NCBI RefSeq assembly: GCF_003073045.1
Contig: NC_037596.1
Location: 12,211,950 to 12,275,949 of the forward strand
DNA length: 64,000 nucleotides
Source: Pomacea canaliculata
Lineage: Eukaryota > Mollusca > Gastropoda > Architaenioglossa > Ampullariidae
Direction of reading: 5' to 3'
Shown: positions 34,701 through 44,915 of the stretch, in pieces
How positions within the stretch are numbered: the first letter of the stretch is position 1
How the letters are laid out: each line of letters starts with the position of its first letter
Notes under the pieces: generated by a model
The model's database searches: none
The model's input: the letters and a program-made list of their open reading frames with translations, nothing else
Told to the model about the DNA's origin: nothing
Translations under genes and position numbers: made by a program

Positions 34701-37700
34701 GTTGTGACAAATGTAGAACTAAAAATTAATCTTTGTCAAAAATATGAGAAAAAGAGAATCTGAGTGAGCTATTAGCGCGATATATACTCAGGTATTATTC
34801 TACTCATGTTGATTGAACGCCTGCAATTAAAATATAAGATATTCAAAGGTAGACAAATAGAATTCTTTCACTTGGACAACCTATTAGTTTTAGTTGGTTA
34901 TGACCTCTCCTGCATCCCCAACGTTCGTCCCTGATTCTACTAAAGGCCAGCATCTTGTTGTACATGAACAAGTGGCAAAAGCAACGAATCAACCGTCACA
35001 GCTTTACTTCCCACCGTTTACACTACTGACCGCGATTTTAGATTTTTGAAGAACCTCCTTCACACGTTTAAAAGCCTCTACTACTAGATTAGCTGATATG
35101 AGATAAACAGTAACCTAATTATCTGTTAAGACACTAATAGTTTGCTTTCTAAGTAGATATAAAGATTATAACAAGTCCACATTTGCAATACTGGCAAAAG
35201 ACGCAAAAATGTTGGTGAACTAATCAAATTAAAACAGACATATATAAAAGCAGCTTTCTCATTTCTGTCACCATCTCTCCGACCCTTCATCATGCACACA
35301 GTGGAGACAGAAAAAATACGACAAAGTAAGCAGTCGTTTGGTTTATGATCACAGGTGTCATTTCAGGTACATTACTGAGGAAGCTACTAGCAATTCATAG
35401 CAACATACATAATGATCTATTCACAAATGTCTCAAGAAGACGGCTGTAAGTAGTAGTAGCAATAATAATAATAACCGTGTGATTGAAATAGCGCATGAAG
35501 GAGCCTGCTTTCAAAGCTTGGGAACGAGACACGGAATACGAATGACGGAAGGATAAACATCCGCCAAGACAAGTAATAAAAGACAAACATAGGAAACGTA
35601 AGGAGGACTCGGTAAACAAACAGTTGGTGTTTAGAGTTTCGTTAATCTCCAGAGGAAAACGAGCAGGCGGACTAGTTAACATATGGAAAATGTACAAGAA
35701 AAGATAGACTGTAGACTATGGCTGTCTCAAGACGACTTTCTCCATTATCTTCAAAAAGTTTGTAACTGGGTGGTAGTTGTTTGACACATTGACACGAAGT
35801 GTTAACTTCTTAAGAAGTGGCCTCATCAGGACCTTTGTAAACAATGATAGGCGAACTCCTGTTGACAAACTGGCATTGACAACATTAGTGATGGCGGGGA
35901 GTAAAATACCTCTGCATTCCAGAAGAAGGCCTGTGGGCATTGAGTCTAACTTGTTAGCTGGACCTTGAGTGATCATTTTTATATCAGTAAATCTTGTGGA
36001 ATTAGTTGCTGTTGATTTTTGAAGGGAATCGCTTCCATCTCACTGCTTTCCATTTGGTTTTGTTGGGGATGTGTGTATGGGGGGATGCGGGTGAAGAGAG
36101 GGGCATAAGTCGCTGTGTTTGTGTTTTGTTTTGTCTTCTTTGGAGAGTGACATCCATTTCTTCACAGCCTGCGAACATCACTGACTGCTATTTATGACCC
36201 AACATGCAGGTTATCTAGCAAAGTTGACTACTGCGAGATGTTAAGAGAGGAATGTGGGAAGGTGCCCTGTGAAATATCATTCCAAGACAATCCTTCCAGA
36301 GTGTAAGATGTTTAGGTATTTCATCCGTGGTGTCGTATCCTGGGACAAAGTCTGCGGGGGACGTTCAGACCTCATGGGTGTTGATGCTCTAGCCTAATGT
36401 TGAGATCACAAAACATTGTGGGGAGCCTATTGATGGTGACATCCAACAGAACTGGATTGTTACATGTTGTATGGACATTGGCGTTGAACCTTCAGATATG
36501 ATTGACAAATGGATTGAAGGCATTTATTGCATTGGCTAGTCACCGTTAGTGTACTTGATGGAAGTGTTTTACATTATTTTTATATTTTCCTTTTCTCTTA
36601 TACAGTCAAATCTCGCTACTATGCCATCTACCGGGACCGAGCAAAAGTGGCATAGTAGCGACAGTGGCATAATAACGAGGGTGCTTAAAAACGGCTTTAT
36701 TTGCTCAAGTTACCCGTCAGTCCAAAGCTCTCAAGAATCGTCTGCTGTCTCCTCTCATTCTCCCCCTCACCTCTTCATCCTCCACCCCTCCCAACCACAT
36801 CTGCACACCTGCATCCTGTCGCTAGTCGACCCCTTCCCGCTCTCCCTCTGTCACGTGACTGTCATCCGGCCAGCGACCACCCCCCCATCGCCAGCCTCCA
36901 CCCTCCCTGTGTGCGTGCTAGGTTCCATCCACCTAACTGCCATGTCTCACTACCATACAGTATAATAATCGAACACTGCGTGGAATTTCACAACTTGTGC
37001 CTTTTAACAATCACAAAAAAGTGGCATAGTAGCGAGAGTCTGGGGTGGCATAGTAATTTTTTTTTACATTGAATTTATAGTCGGGAAAGAGCAAAAGTGG
37101 CATAATACCGAGAGTGGCATAGTAGCGGGTGGGGGGGGGGGAAAGTAGCGAGATTTGACTGTATTTGTACATGATTATGTACTTGATTTTAAAGTAAATA
37201 ACCATTGATAAACCTAGATTATCGACTGCCCAACAATACAGAGTTGTCTTTTTAGTTCTTTTTTGAATAATAAAGGTAAATAGTGAAATCAGAATACTTT
37301 GACTGGAGATGTCGACATTAGTTAAAACATCAATTATAGGTTTTTTAAAATACAGAAACTACTACACTTCATTGTAACGTTTATAATCAAATGTTTTGAT
37401 TACTCTTTTTAAAAAGTGAACTTCTTAGTTATACGTTTAGTGCACTTTTACTTTTGTGTATAATGAATTGCTAGTCTACAATAATATCTTCGAGAAGAAT
37501 AAAACGCTTAGTTTTTTGCAATTGACATGTCAGTGAATGCTTTTTTTCTTGCTTGCTCTAAAAGTTTCTTCTCGCTCTTCGTTTTTTTTGATTCAGTATT
37601 TATCAGTATTGTCTTTTATACTTTAAGCTGGATTTTTGATGAACAATGTTACAAATAACAAAGGGTTAGGAGATGACTATGACCAAGTAATGTTGTCCGC

Positions 37701-40700
37701 TAGATTAGCAATAGGGACGAAAGTGTCTAGTACTATTAATTATCAGAGGTCTGCACAAAGACATTGATACATCTAATTGATGATATTTCTGTTATACTAG
37801 CTTATTTTGACTGTGGTAGTATTTGTCTTTATAGAACTTTTAGTTCATATGATGGTAATGGCATAACTGAAAATCTGTAATATCTGTGCAGCCATTATTA
37901 TCCCGGGACAGCCTGGCGGTGATAGTCCTGAGCAGGTTGATTTAATCGGGGGCCTGAGCGTGCTCTCGGTCCTCTTGCTCCTGGTCCTGGTCGTGGTCGG
38001 GTTTTTAATCTGCAAATATTGTAAGAAAAAATTTTATTCTAGTTCTATAATAGCAACAATGTGATATTGAAAAAAAGGAAAAGTTAAACTGTTTAAACAA
38101 TTACCCTAATGTGTAATGCGAATTCTTCGTATTAAAAGGCTATAAAGGCAGCATTTTTTCTTTTTATATCTTGATTATCATCATAGAAGATATTTTATTC
38201 AGCTATTCTTTGATTATTAATGTTCGTCGGAACGTGGATATATGCTGATCTGTGTATTGACATATTTTGTAATGCAAATAATTCGTATTTAATAGCTGTA
38301 AAAACAGCATTTGATTTCCCTCGATATCTTGACTATCGCCAAAGTTAACTCATTCAATACGGAGCTGCGGTAGCCCGTTCGACCCCGGTATACGCAGCAG
38401 AGAATGACCGCGAATGAAATCTCGACTGGTATTTTCAAAAAAATTATATTTAATATCCTACATTAACAACAACTATGTGTGATACTCCGTTTTAAAGATC
38501 ATTTAAAATAGATTTACGTGGTGTACATTTTAACAAATATACGTTTTGTTGTCTTGTAGTAAAATCAACTGAAAGACTGTAACTGTATCGGACCGAGAAC
38601 TCACAAAAGTAGGTCAAAAGTTCGACAATCAGAAAAAATATTTATAAAATATATACACACACAAAAGCTCAAAACAGGCATATATTTAATGAGAATATAC
38701 CTTTGAATTTTAATATTACTTACTGTTTTCTTCTCATTTTCGGTTGTTTGAGTACAAATCCACGTCGAATTGAGTAACCTGCTACGAATGTCAAAATGGC
38801 GCTGAAGTAAACAAACCTTCGCGTGGTTTTAACATGGAGAAAATACCTGATTGGTTGATTTTTTCAGACTTTAAAGGGAAGTAATCGAAAGAGGAACAAT
38901 TCCTTAAGGTTCCCGTATTTTCTCCCCTTATGTATTCGTTCATTTACGCACAGAACTAAACACTCGAAAGACTCTACTGTGGTACAACAGTGCGTAGTAC
39001 AGATTCAGGCGACGCGTGGGCTGCGACGCTTAGCGCCGTAGTACAGCCGCGTACTACGCGTGGCGAATGATTTAAGATATTTTATTTCAACTATTAATTA
39101 ATTATTAATTTTCTTCGAACCGTGGATGCTGAACTGCGTATGCTCGTATTTGATACGGAAGGTAACAGTCATAATTTTCATATAAACTGAATGTTTTCAG
39201 GTCACAGACAAAACTCATCAGATTCCGAACAGTAAGTTGATTTAAAACATTTTTCCGTACATGTTTAATGTGTACCGCATGTTGCTAAAGCTTAACAGGC
39301 ATGAAGACATACACACATACGTTTTAGCAGAAAGCAACACACACGTACACGCTTTCACGTATGTTAATGAAATTAATTTATGATTATTTATATTAATCAC
39401 CTAAGCAGCGACTTACAGATTGCAATACTTTCAAAGGCTTTGTCTTCATATCTTGTCTGTTGCTTTGCTATTATATTTCTTCTCATGGAATAAGGTATGT
39501 GGTTATAATTGGAGCAGAACAGTTTACTTAATACACACAAATCATGTAAAATTTAATAGATACAGTGAAAGAATTTTCAAACCAACTAAAATAGCTACTT
39601 TTAAAGGTGAGACACAATCTCGCATTTAAAACAAATTAAAGTGTAAGCAATATCGTATAGTCTGTATCTACAACACATCTTTTGTGCTTTCCTTCACTAT
39701 GCTTAGTTAATTAAGTGGATCCCTCATTAGAACATGCTGACCTTTACCTCTCCAAAGAATGCACTCAAATTTAGAAGAAATGAAACCTCAATATTACCAT
39801 ATCTTTCTCACTTATCCCTACCTTTTACACACAATCTATCTGAAATAATAATTCCCTAATCTAGGAAAGTATTCCTAAGAAAAGTTGTTTGCTGCTTGTT
39901 TATACATAAGGACGAAAACTAGTTATAATAATGTAACAATAAGTTATGATCTCCCAGGTAATATTTGTAATATTGTTCTGTAAAAGATAAAAAAATTCAT
40001 CAAACGAAACTTCTAAGAAAAACTGAGATTTTAGAAGCATGGTATGAAGTAAATAAATAGCTGTCAAGAGATTTAAACTATATAGTATGTTTATGATGAA
40101 ATGACATTTCTAAAATTTATTGTTCGGTGGCTATTTTCATTTATTTCTCTGTCAACTAATGATTATATTCACAAAAAACTATTCGACTTCACTAGTGTAT
40201 ACAAGGCCTGTCAAACAGTTTACATAGCACTGTATCAAAATACTTACCTAGGCATCCGTGTCCCTCCTGCCATGAAATGCTGGTCTGTTTAACCCTACAT
40301 ACAATGATTTGTGGAGTTTTGTACACGACTTCAAACCATCATGTACTACAGTTAATCTCATCAAAATATCATTAAGTAACAAGAAGACAGCATCAAAGAT
40401 TTCCTATAAAACAAGTGACAACAATAATTAAGGTTCAAATCATGGCATGCGTTACTTAGAGGAGACCAGAAGAAGTATCATGCTTCATAATGTCTTGCTA
40501 TTGATATTTTCTTCATTTTCTAAAGAAACTACCATTTCTGGAAAAGTAGGAGAATCGCTATTGTTTACATTGACTGTATATATATATATCAGGTAACGAT
40601 CTTATAAAACAATAGCCTTGTGATAAAGTTGTATAAACCAATATCCACAGAGGTTCAGAGACCACTGCGTAATTATAATGACAGTATAAGTAAGATATAA

Positions 40701-41927
40701 GTTCCAAAATTAGTTTGATATGTGTCCATCGCTTCATCTCTATCTCTCCCACCCACCCATTCGCACACACATATTTTTGTACCGAAACCTGTGTGCGTTA
40801 GAGTTGAAGAGAGATGATGTACTAATAACTAACTACATCTAGAACTGGTCCCGTGCATAAGATGAACTTCTTTTATTGAAGATATCACAAAGCCTAGTGT
40901 AATCTATTTCTCCTTCCTTGGACGTGAGCTCCTACGACTTTTTGCACGGAAAATAATTTGGTTAATATGCAAATATGTTAATATTTAAATACGTGTTTGT
41001 TAGAGATTAAGAGAGAGAGAGAGAGTGTGTTGCATTTCTTTAGAGATGTACTTATTTCAGAAAACAAATTAAGTATAGAGCTGATTGACCCTCTAGGTGA
41101 GCACTTACGACTTTTATAAGGGTAAATTATTTTGGCTTCTTGCTGTTAATAGTGCACTTTTAAAGTATATCTCATTTCCGCGGAATGATTAAAAAAAAAG
41201 TCAATGTGAACAATATCTGTTCCGTTTTTATGTTGAGATGTTAATTTTAAATTTATTTTGATATTTGTCCATTACCGTGTTTCATTCTCCCCTCCTCTCT
41301 ATACCTCACACATTCCCGCGTGCGCACACACAAATCTTTATATTTTAATATGTGTTTGTTAGAGAGGGAGAGGGTGATGCATCTAATTAAATTTACAACT
41401 GGCACCTCATTTAAAATGTACTTCTTTGATTGCAGTGATCGTAATGTGAGGCCTAATGAGCGTGAACCTTTGAAGTGAGCACTTACAACTTTTATGAAGG
41501 GAAATATTTTGGCTTCTTGCTGTTAATAGTGCACTTTTAAAGACTATCTCTCATTTCCACGGCACGATTAAAACTATTTCTGTGTATTTTTTTTTTTTTG
41601 GTTTTGTTTCACATATTAAACTTCATCATCAAGACTTTCTGGTTAAAAATTGCAAATAATAGAGGAATTCGCTGCTTCTAAGCTACACAACATTATATCT
41701 GATGGTAGATGTTTCTGAACCACTTAAGAAATGGCCTAAAAATATAGTTGTAACTTGACTGTCTCCTACAATACCATGTTACTGGGTTCTTATCATTTTG
41801 GCAAAAAAGAAGCTTAGAGGCAACATTAAGACTCCATAGAAAGTATCTTTACTTCTATGTTTTGTTTTTGTGTTTGTAAAGTGTGGTAAGCTTGACTGTA
41901 CTACAATGCCGTGCTAGAAAGGCTTAG

Positions 41928-41989
<62 letters not shown>

Positions 41990-44834
41990 GATTGATTGAT
42001 TGATGATTGATGATGATGATTGATGATTATGATGGTGGAGTTTTGTGTTGGCCTATCTTGATGATGTTCTTTAATAGTTTGTAGACTTTTTTGCTGTCAC
42101 CCAGTAACATTCCCTCCTCTCTGGTACACCACTGGTCCTCAATCGACTTCTCCCTTGTTTCCTTGATGGCACAGTTCTCATATTTTATTTTAAAGCTCCA
42201 TTGGGTTAGCTCTTTTCCATCTCTTCGGGGACCATCTCTGGTCAAATAAAAATTTAAGATGTTGTTTGTTACCCAAAGTTATGTCTTATTTTCTCTACTC
42301 CCTAGCACTTCCTGGGTTGTTGACAGTAGCACCTTTGATATCTCCAGCGAGTGTGTGTCTAAATAAAGTTAGTTAAGGGCAATGATCGATGTCCTTGAAG
42401 ATCTCAGCAATGTTTGAGTCTTGAAATCTCTTTACATTTGGAGGAAATTTAAGTTTACCCACCAATGAGGTGAACTGTTATGCGGCCGAATTATTTTGTC
42501 CTCTGCTCTTTTGAAGGAGTCTCCTTAATCACTTCATTCCTAAGGAGCGATACACGAGTAGTGTGTATCTCTCGCAAACGTACGGCATGAGTGGCACAAT
42601 GACAGACTTAGTCATTGGTACAAAATGTCCCCCCCTCCCCGAAAAAAAACCTTGAGCATGACTTTGCTTGAGGGGCTGATAAGCTGAATGTTTGGTTAGT
42701 TTTAGCACTGTTTGAAGTTTCTGCTTTTGGAAGGGGTATCACTAGTGACTGTGTTCATTTTGGGGGCCATTCTTTGCGTTTCCACACTCTTTGAAACAGA
42801 ACAGTGAAGGCCTTTATAACTCTTTCCCCACGATGGTTAGGCAGATCAGCTGGCACATTATCAGACAACATTTCTCTCTTTCAACTGCTTACATCTCTTT
42901 TGACCTCTTCCCTTAGCACTGGTAGGTGTGCAGGTTCCCTGTTTCTAGTTGCTCGTTTGGAAGGATGTTAGGCTCTTTCTTCAGTTGGATGTTGTAAGTT
43001 CTGTGCAGTACTCATTGGTTGAGAAAAGCATTGCTTTCTTTGAGAAGGTAGATACTGCTGTCCTCGATGATTGAGATATTGTGCTTATCTGTCTTTTATT
43101 GAAGTTCTTTAGCAGAATCATGTACATTTTGTTCACTTGTGACGGGCTCATTCGAAATACTACTACAACTATTGAAATAACGATTTCCAGAGGCTTTGTA
43201 TTCGAAATATGTTACAAACCGTATTCAAATAAACGACTGCCGTAAGTGTAACATCTTTGAAGATATTTTGTCATCAAAGAAAGTTTTCTTCCTTTACCCC
43301 GGTTCTATTTCTTAGCAAAGATTTCAGATATTCTATGTCCATGTTTTTATTAATAATTATTTATCTTTCGTGATTTTATTCATTTGACCTAGTTTCATCA
43401 AATTTTCTTTTAATCTGCTGTATAATATTTTCATTGACTTTTTTAACTTTGTCGAACGCAGACATCAAAATTCTCGCCTTAAACCACCGAGGATCGCTCA
43501 TTCCTACCCAGATGTTGAGGAGGAGACAAGGTTAGTAAAGGGCTGTAAATTAATTACTGATTTCTACTTGTGTTTACAAATATTCATCTAAAACCACCAA
43601 ACCCAGCCACTACACACACAGACGAAACGCGCAAACATGCAAACATATACTTCCACATTTTTAATACTCAGTTTTTTGTAATAATTAAAAAAAGGTTTCT
43701 TAATAGTTGATTTCTTATTTCAAACATAACTGCAGTGGAAGAACGGTTCTAAATAGACATTTAATCGTTACTTTGTATCAAAATACAAAGAATAGGAGCT
43801 CTGCCAAAAAAAAAACCCTTGTCAGGCAAAATTACTGTAAAAATTAGAAAATGATCCATAATAAGTTTCAATTATTGGAAACAACACAGAACAGGTGTTA
43901 CTAAATGGGTTGCTATTTTTTATGGGTTATATTGCTTCTTAATCTCGTCTGCGTATTCCCCGTTGCAAAATAACCAATGTGGTAGACACATTTGCTTACT
44001 TTTACCTTTTGTCGTAAGAAATGTAAATATCGGATTAAAGCAGAAATTACCAAATTTGTTAAAACTTTCTAAACTGTTTTGATTGACACTTTATGTGTCA
44101 TTGTAAAGTTTACTTTGTAGATAAGAATTGTTGTTTAGCAGAGAATAATTGTTTACGTATTTTGAAAATGCTGCAGTGGAAGAATGGCTCTAATAAAAAA
44201 TTTAATCGTTACTATGTTTGTAAGGACAAAGAATAGGAATTATGTGAAAGACTCCGTGTCAGGCAAAATAACTGTAAAAATTAGAAAATGATCTATTATA
44301 AGATTAATTCATTAGAGAGATGCAAAGCAGGTGTTACTAATTAAATGGGTTGCTTTTTAATAGTTATATTGTATCTTCTTTAGAAGTAAACAATACTTGC
44401 TGCGTGCGAGCTCATTAAACTGTAAAAAACTGACAGTAAACTTTTTCATAATTTTTTTCTTTATCTTTCTTGTCTTTTCTTTAAATTTGGGGGGGGGGTG
44501 TTATTTGATTATTTTCTTTGTATTTAATTTTTTTCAGACGACAGGATTCTATTCAGTTCTCTCTTTGCTTCCGTTATTTTCCTAAATAAAATCTCTTTTA
44601 AAGTGCCTAACCAATTTTCCTGATGTGGGACATTGTTGCATGTTTATCATACATGATACAGTGAGAAATACGTTGTGCATGTATTCGAATACAAAATAAT
44701 TTAGGTATATCTACGGTATTGTCGGTAATTTTTTTCGTATTATTTCATATAAGATGTTTTCTAATCACTTTTTCACCAGAATACAAGTATCCGATCCCGA
44801 ACGTAACAACAAAAGCAGAAGGGACACAATATAA
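30741..44834 (+). CDS. Gene B: IgSF-type receptor paralogous to gene A
   Basis: Exons: 30741-30845 and 31602-31799 (ectodomain), 37892-38020 (transmembrane), then tail exons 39201-39231, 41061-41096, 41436-41474, 43462-43530 and last exon 44780-44834. Ectodomain and transmembrane exons are phase 1; tail exons are phase 2. The upstream signal exon is not found. If 41061-41096 is included, TGA at 41086-41088 ends the protein early; skipping that 36-nt exon restores the frame to the last exon. B has one tail block where A has two. A 6-kb intron between 31799 and 37892 holds many transposons. Function is inferred only: a surface receptor without visible ITIMs, possibly a partner of the G1/G2 type. 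Confidence 0.55.
31800..32605. other. Gene B large intron, proximal part
   Basis: AT-rich sequence with no exon or element I can name; only short low-complexity runs such as (AT)n near 32045. Confidence 0.5.
32616..33615 (-). mobile_element. LINE-derived insertion with 10-bp flanking duplication
   Basis: On the minus strand the 3' part (32926-32615) reads as the conserved C-terminus of an RTE-type LINE: RRRWGWLGHTLRK, RKRGRPRNTWRRDL and KRRWRTVFDGLC. The part at 33465-33615 resembles a different upstream segment, so the middle is missing. The sequence GGTAGGCAGT occurs at both edges (32606-32615 and 33616-33625) and is a candidate target duplication. A hAT-like element (33018-33456) is inserted inside it. 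Confidence 0.7.
33018..33456. mobile_element. hAT-type nonautonomous transposon with 8-bp TSD
   Basis: The termini are inverted repeats starting CAGTGATGCCCAACC on the left and CAGGGATGCCCAACC on the complement of the right end. They are followed by GC-rich subterminal GCGGGCC motifs. It is flanked by CTCTAGAT at 33010-33017 and 33457-33464, the 8-bp duplication expected of hAT. It is 439 bp long with no transposase. Removing it rejoins the surrounding LINE derivative. Confidence 0.92.
33712..34025. mobile_element. Second hAT-type nonautonomous transposon with 8-bp TSD
   Basis: The ends are CAGTGGTTCTCAAAG and the complementary CAGTGGTTCTCAAAGT-type terminus at the right (reading CTTTGAGAACCACTG on plus). 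Subterminal GGTCCGCGG motifs lie at both ends. It is flanked by CTTTATGG at 33704-33711 and 34026-34033. It is 314 bp long with no coding capacity. It belongs to a different subfamily from the neighbour at 33018. Confidence 0.93.
34034..35700. other. Gene B large intron, middle part
   Basis: AT-rich intron sequence. The run at about 34150-34250 (GATGACTATGACCA..., CTAGATTAGCAA) resembles the 1259-1340 and 37670-37760 intron stretches, so it is another dispersed copy of that sequence. I see no exon. Confidence 0.45.
35716..35976 (-). mobile_element. CR1/L2-like LINE reverse transcriptase fragment
   Basis: An uninterrupted 86-codon minus-strand frame with the RT entry pattern: DSMPTGLLLECRGILLP, ITNVVNASLSTGVRL, MRPLLKKL and NNYHPVTNFLKIMEKVV. 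This corresponds to the fingers region of jockey/CR1/L2-type elements. It lies just left of the point where A/B homology begins (36151). Confidence 0.75.
36151..36600. repeat. Left edge of A/B paralogous homology
   Basis: From about 36151 the sequence matches 262-710 (for example GCCTGCGAACATCA, TTTATGACCCAAC and GGTGTTGATRCTCTAGCCT). To the left, the B intron has no match in the 1-261 stretch that I could see. The homologous run is noncoding and precedes the transmembrane exon. Confidence 0.7.
36603..37161. mobile_element. pogo/Tigger-like nonautonomous element (TA target)
   Basis: The ends are inverted repeats CAGTCAAATCTCGCTACT / its complement at the right (AGTAGCGAGATTTGACTG), with repeated GTGGCATAGTAGCG motifs inside. 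It is flanked by TA at both edges. Gene A has an uninterrupted empty site (CTATATTTGTAC near 710), so it jumped into B after the A/B split. It is 559 bp long with no transposase, and contains a C-rich centre (about 36740-36930). Confidence 0.88.
37892..38020 (+). CDS. Gene B: transmembrane exon
   Basis: Paralog of 1480-1611: TGTGCAG acceptor, stalk AIIIPGQPGGDSPEQ, hydrophobic span LSVLSVLLLLVLVVVGFLI, then CKYC and donor TATT|GTAAGA. Phase 1 to 1. It is one codon shorter than gene A's exon, owing to the CTGGTC repeat and a small 5' difference. Confidence 0.7.
38349..39071. mobile_element. piggyBac-like nonautonomous element (TTAA target)
   Basis: The insert is bounded by TTAA at 38345-38348 and 39072-39075. 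Gene A has the single empty site (CATAGTTAAGATATTTTATT near 1935). The termini CTCATTCAATACG and, on the complement, ATCATTCGCCACG are similar short inverted ends. It is 723 bp long with no transposase frame, and the right end is GC-rich with GTAGTACGC-type repeats. It lies in the intron after the transmembrane exon. Confidence 0.82.
41061..41474 (+). CDS. Gene B tail mini-exons
   Basis: 41061-41096 aligns with 8593-8628, but in phase 2 it reads KQIKYRAD and then TGA at 41086-41088; the paralogs have CGA. 41436-41474 encodes SDRNVRPNEREPL with donor AA|GTGAGC. Both are symmetrical, so skipping the first avoids the stop. The stop could instead mark a natural short-tail isoform or a decaying exon. 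Confidence 0.45.
42020..42930 (-). mobile_element. LINE fragment in gene B block
   Basis: Same minus-strand non-LTR relic as in blocks A1 and A2. It has REKSIEDQWCTREEGMLLGD and SKKVYKLLKN near 42190-42040, the clearest version of the linker motif in the window. It inserted before the gene A/B duplication. A private run of about 130 bp (42543-42675) interrupts it relative to A. Confidence 0.65.
43462..44834 (+). CDS. Gene B: last two tail exons
   Basis: Exon 43462-43530 (69 nt) in phase 2 encodes a Pro/Arg-containing piece with PPRIAHSYPDVEEETR, an acidic Tyr site. The last exon, after CACCAG at 44779, runs in phase 2 to TAA at 44832-44834 and ends NNKSRRDTI. In phase 1 both exons are also open, and the last then reaches 44915 and ends VLQTYKEH. 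Phase 2 follows from the upstream chain and is the frame that works in gene A, so I prefer it. Confidence 0.45.
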
Positions 44835-44915
44835 CTGTACAGAAAATCCACCTTCTAGAACTGTTAACATGAAAACAAACACGTCAGCTGTCCTCCAGAC
44901 TTACAAAGAACATTG

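Larger units (their letters stand above)
39603..42940 (+). repeat. Tail-exon block of gene B
   Basis: The single B counterpart of blocks A1 and A2, beginning at the same AAAGGTGAGACACAA motif. It carries a relic exon (40881-40922, with an intact GTGAGC donor but AAG acceptor) and exons 41061-41096 and 41436-41474, plus the GAT array and LINE piece. It has private inserts at about 40110-40800 and 42543-42675. Confidence 0.75.

Noticed and set aside
36701..37072. 123-codon Pro/Ser/His-rich plus-strand frame
   Set aside because: It lies wholly inside the TA-flanked element and reflects its C-rich centre.
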